64,000 bases of DNA, taken from the NCBI GenBank assembly GCA_949592205.1, contig CATIUR010000001.1, positions 241,664,250 through 241,728,249 on the forward strand. The letters run 5' to 3'. The notes under the pieces were generated by a model. The model was not told where the DNA came from. It did no database searches and saw only the letters and a list, made by a program, of their open reading frames with translations. The stretch is from Helichrysum umbraculigerum (lineage: Eukaryota; Streptophyta; Magnoliopsida; Asterales; Asteraceae). This document shows, in pieces, positions 60,762 through 64,000 of the stretch (position 1 is the stretch's first letter; each line of letters starts with the position of its first letter). Position numbers and translations under genes: made by a program.

Positions 60762-63063
60762 TGTGACACCCGTCAAATTAGGACTATTAATTAGGGCCTA
60801 ATTTTTGGTAAATACATGTAATTAGTTCTGTGTTAGGCTAATTAATGTATCGAAATATATATATACGATTATGCGATTTGATTAAATCGTACGCAATTTA
60901 ACTCGAATGAAATTCGGTTCAGTAAATACGGACGTTGGTGAACGATTTTATTAAATAATATAAAATTATTTAATAACACTATTATCCCCAAAATATTATT
61001 TTTATAACATTACAATGCAAACTCGTATCGTACAATTAAAATATGCACGATTGAAATGTAAACGCGCAAACAAAACAAACTAAATTAAAGTTATGATTTA
61101 TAACCCAAATATAAAGTATTTAATAAAATATTTCAACAAAAATATTGAATAATTATTCGTATTTTGAAACGTATAAATAAACGTGTAAAATAAATTAACG
61201 TTTAAACGATCGGGAAAACGAATACCACACGGAGCGAAATAGCAGGGAACGAAAAAGGGGAGGTCAAAACCTCCACCTCCTTTCTTCTTCCTCACTTTCT
61301 CATTTCCTCTCTCTCTCTCTTACTCCCTTTTCTCTCAAAATTTCACCATCTCCACCATTTCACATAAATCGCCAAATACTACCACTAAACGTCATCATCT
61401 TACTTCACTCGTTTGGAAGAAAAGAACCGCGACTTCACGATCTACCTTCCTATCTTTTCGGATTTCTCCGGCGCGAATTTGTAAGTTTCTGACAAATCCC
61501 GAAATACTCCGATTTTCGCCATTTTCGAACTTTTATTGTTTCTTCATACTTAAAATGTCCAAATATGGGTTGGGTAAAAGATTTGGGTCGAACGGTGGCC
61601 GGAAAACTCGATTTTGGCTCAATTTCCGGCCATCAGTTTGAAGTGTCGCTAGTGTGCCAAAAACAGTGCTAGCGACACTAGTTAAGTGTCGCCATGCCTA
61701 AGTGTCGCCCCTATAGCGACACTACTTAAGTGTCGCTGAAATACTTAACTAGATTTAGATTAACGACACTCTTTTAGTGACGCCAGAAATTCATAAGTGT
61801 CGCCGTAGCGACACTACTCAAGTGTCACCCAACTATTGAAAATCAGAAATATAGCGACACTTACTAAGTGTCGCTTAAGCCTGTAGCGACACTATCCAAG
61901 TGTCGCCAAAAACAGAGAAGTTGGAATATTTTTCTAAGTCTTGAAACATTTTATACCAACCAAATCGGATACGATACAATTTATACACGAGACATATATA
62001 TACTTTGTTAAGTATACAATCACACTAATATCATAATAAAAGTCGAGATTAATATTTCAAACAATCGCCAACGGGCCGTACACGTTTTCAAAACACAAGT
62101 TAATCAAACAACCAAATCGTAGTCATTTGGACATTATAGTTGAACGAACAACTACAGAGGTAGTCTTTGTAACTACCTATTCATATTAATAACCATCGCG
62201 TGTCGTGGACACCCTCAGGTTATCAGTCTGCGGACATCTCATTGCTTGATTAAGCACCCTACGTTTATTGATTATACGCTTCCAGACTCATGTGAGTCTC
62301 ATAGCCCCTCTTTTTACCGCTTTTCACTCAGGGGTGTGATTCAATGCTTATTTTAACATATGAACGCAAGTACAAACTTTACAATATACTACATGAGTTG
62401 TTTTCCACTAATCATTTCAAAGTCCTCCGTCAGCATAGTTTGGTAATACATTGTAGCGTGATTATTAAGGTACCATATAGGATTGACCCTCCTCGTCCGG
62501 GTTAGCATGCACTAACTGGGTAAACGGACGTACTAATAATTGTTCAGACGAGTGTGGATTAGGCACTCGTGGAGGCACCTCGCTCGGAATTCTCTATATG
62601 GGACCCGACCCTCGAGTTAAGCTCAGACTATGTGCTCATGGCTGTATACACTATTATTTAATTGTTTGCGGATTGCATCACTACTTAAATCTTGCGGTTC
62701 ATACGATATTACCTGATTTCAAACCTGTGAGCTCACCAGCTTTAGCTGACTCATTTTAGCATGTTTCACAGGTACACAGCAGTTGTTTTGGCTGCTAGCA
62801 GGATTACTATAGCTCGAGTCAGCATACAAACAATGGAGATTTTCTTGCATTAATATATTTTGTTCAGGTATTTATGTATTGAAATCTCTCTCAATCGAAC
62901 ACGAGCTACGTATAGCTTCAACAATTGTAAACAGTTAATATATTAATATATTTTGTTAAAACGACGCATATAGAGTCGTTTGCTATATATCTATGTGCTT
63001 TGATTATTGATTAGTAACACCCAAATCTTGCTTCCACCAAACGATAAATTTGGGGGTGTTACA
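60762..63063 (+). mobile_element. Solo LTR, family C (C2)
   Basis: 2302 bp from TGTGACACCC to GGGGGTGTTACA, flanked by the 5-bp duplication ACTCA (60757-60761 and 63064-63068); B1 shows the uninterrupted target. There is no internal region, so it is a solo LTR left by recombination. The direction is inferred from TATAAATA near 61170 followed by the CT-rich leader at 61270-61335. GCGACACT/AGTGTCGC dyads lie at 61641-61911. Related to C1 at the left edge of the window, in opposite orientation. Confidence 0.88.
61641..61911. repeat. AGCGACACT / AGTGTCGC dyad array in LTR C2
   Basis: Six or more AGCGACACTNNNNAAGTGTCGC hairpins with short spacers. Several are perfect 8-bp inverted pairs. Confidence 0.85.
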
Positions 63064-64000
63064 ACTCAGTAGTCTAATGTCACTGAGTCTTCTCCACATC
63101 TGAGAATACAATGGAATAGCACAAGTTAGTTACTTGTCTCAAAATCTATACAACATCATTCCAATATTATAAATAACCATATCAGCAACACAATTCAAAC
63201 TCAATTATCAAGTTTATGATCGTTATGACCACCACCTCATTTAATCAACTTTTATTATCCCCATTAACATGGTTAAATCTTTAATAAGATCATTACCATC
63301 AAATATCCCTAATTCATTCAAAACCCCTAACACATGGTTTAATGAATACTTAGTCAATAATTTGCAACATTACTCTTTGATTATCAATCAAGTGTTTTAA
63401 ATTATACATCATATCAAATATATCATATAACCTATGATAATCATCATAATCATCAAAATTCTCAAGAACACTTAATCACTTTATAACTTTTAACTTGAAT
63501 AATGTTAATCATCATCATTAATCCCTTATAATATAATCATTAACAATACTTATCAATTATACACTAATAACATCAACTTAAAACATGGATTCTTCAAAAT
63601 CAACCAAACTCACAAACTTTATTAATGATCATATATCAACTTCATCATTTCTAAGTTAGGGTTTATATTATAATCATCATTTAATCATCAACTAACACTA
63701 ATATAATTACTACAACCTTAAATTTTCGGATTATAATCAATAACCCATCAAAATCATCATAAATCCTAAGAATCACCATAACGTTATAATCTTAAGCTAG
63801 AATCTCGTTAGTAATCAACAATAACAATCTTAACTAACAACAATTTCACAAAACCAACCCTCAATTTCGGATTAAACTTACTAATTAGCAAAAACCCCCA
63901 AAACCCCAATTTCTAGGTTATGGAAAATGAAGAACATGAGATCATACCTTGTTCTTGATGATTAAGGAAGCTTGAATTCGAGTTATGAAGCTCCAATTTG
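63064..64000 (-). repeat. LTR B2, right fragment (runs off the window)
   Basis: Matches LTR B1 from the ACTCA at about 49395 to about 50330 with few substitutions (for example ATATCAGCAACACAATTC against ATATCAACAATACAATTC). Confidence 0.88.

Overview
The window is nuclear DNA of a flowering plant, probably a eudicot. It has spliced genes with GT/AG introns, a plant-type ALKBH2, a pollen Ole e 1-type gene, a U-box 62-like gene fragment, and AT-rich intergenic DNA filled with Ty3/Gypsy LTR elements, Helitrons, MULE, PIF/Harbinger and hAT elements and a tRNA-derived SINE. The repeat mix would suit Asteraceae, but nothing here proves it. Roughly three quarters of the window is transposon.

Layout. 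1-1588: truncated LTR of family C (minus strand). 2291-4912: non-autonomous Helitron (minus). 5738: an orphan Helitron 3' terminus. 7109-9878: exon-like blocks of an unrecognised minus-strand gene. 10478-26474: a compound array of coding-free LTR retrotransposon family A, LTR-internal-LTR-internal-LTR, flanked by one 5-bp target duplication, with a MULE inside the middle LTR. 28250-30062 and 39404-39461: an RPA-like zinc-finger remnant next to a U-box 62-like gene fragment, whose first exon is split by a young, full-length chromovirus (Gypsy-1, 30063-39403). 40375-40600: SINE. 40991-42510: four-exon ALKBH2 gene. 44498-45137: two-exon Ole e 1 family gene. 45681-47808: PIF/Harbinger element with a dead transposase. 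47901-48436: a MITE with an hAT MITE inside it. 48575-64000: coding-free LTR element family B, whose second LTR is broken by a decayed chromovirus (Gypsy-2, 54741-60716) and a solo LTR of family C (60762-63063).

Only two genes look complete and ordinary: ALKBH2 (278 aa) and the Ole e 1 protein (179 aa).

The most interesting signal is in the retrotransposons. All four Gypsy-type families (autonomous Gypsy-1 and Gypsy-2, non-autonomous A and B) carry a stem-loop in the internal leader region whose stems differ in sequence but still pair. Its loop is the self-complementary hexamer TGGCCA in three families and TGACCA in B. This is what a retroviral-type dimerisation or packaging signal would look like, and could explain how A and B are moved in trans. 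The coding elements also show a conserved splice donor in the LTR and an acceptor just before the gag ATG; splicing would remove the stem-loop and primer-binding site from mRNA. All families further carry arrays of short GC-rich dyads or repeats with family-specific sequences beside a shared flanking module. The middle LTR of the A array is a mapped recombinant of the two outer LTRs.
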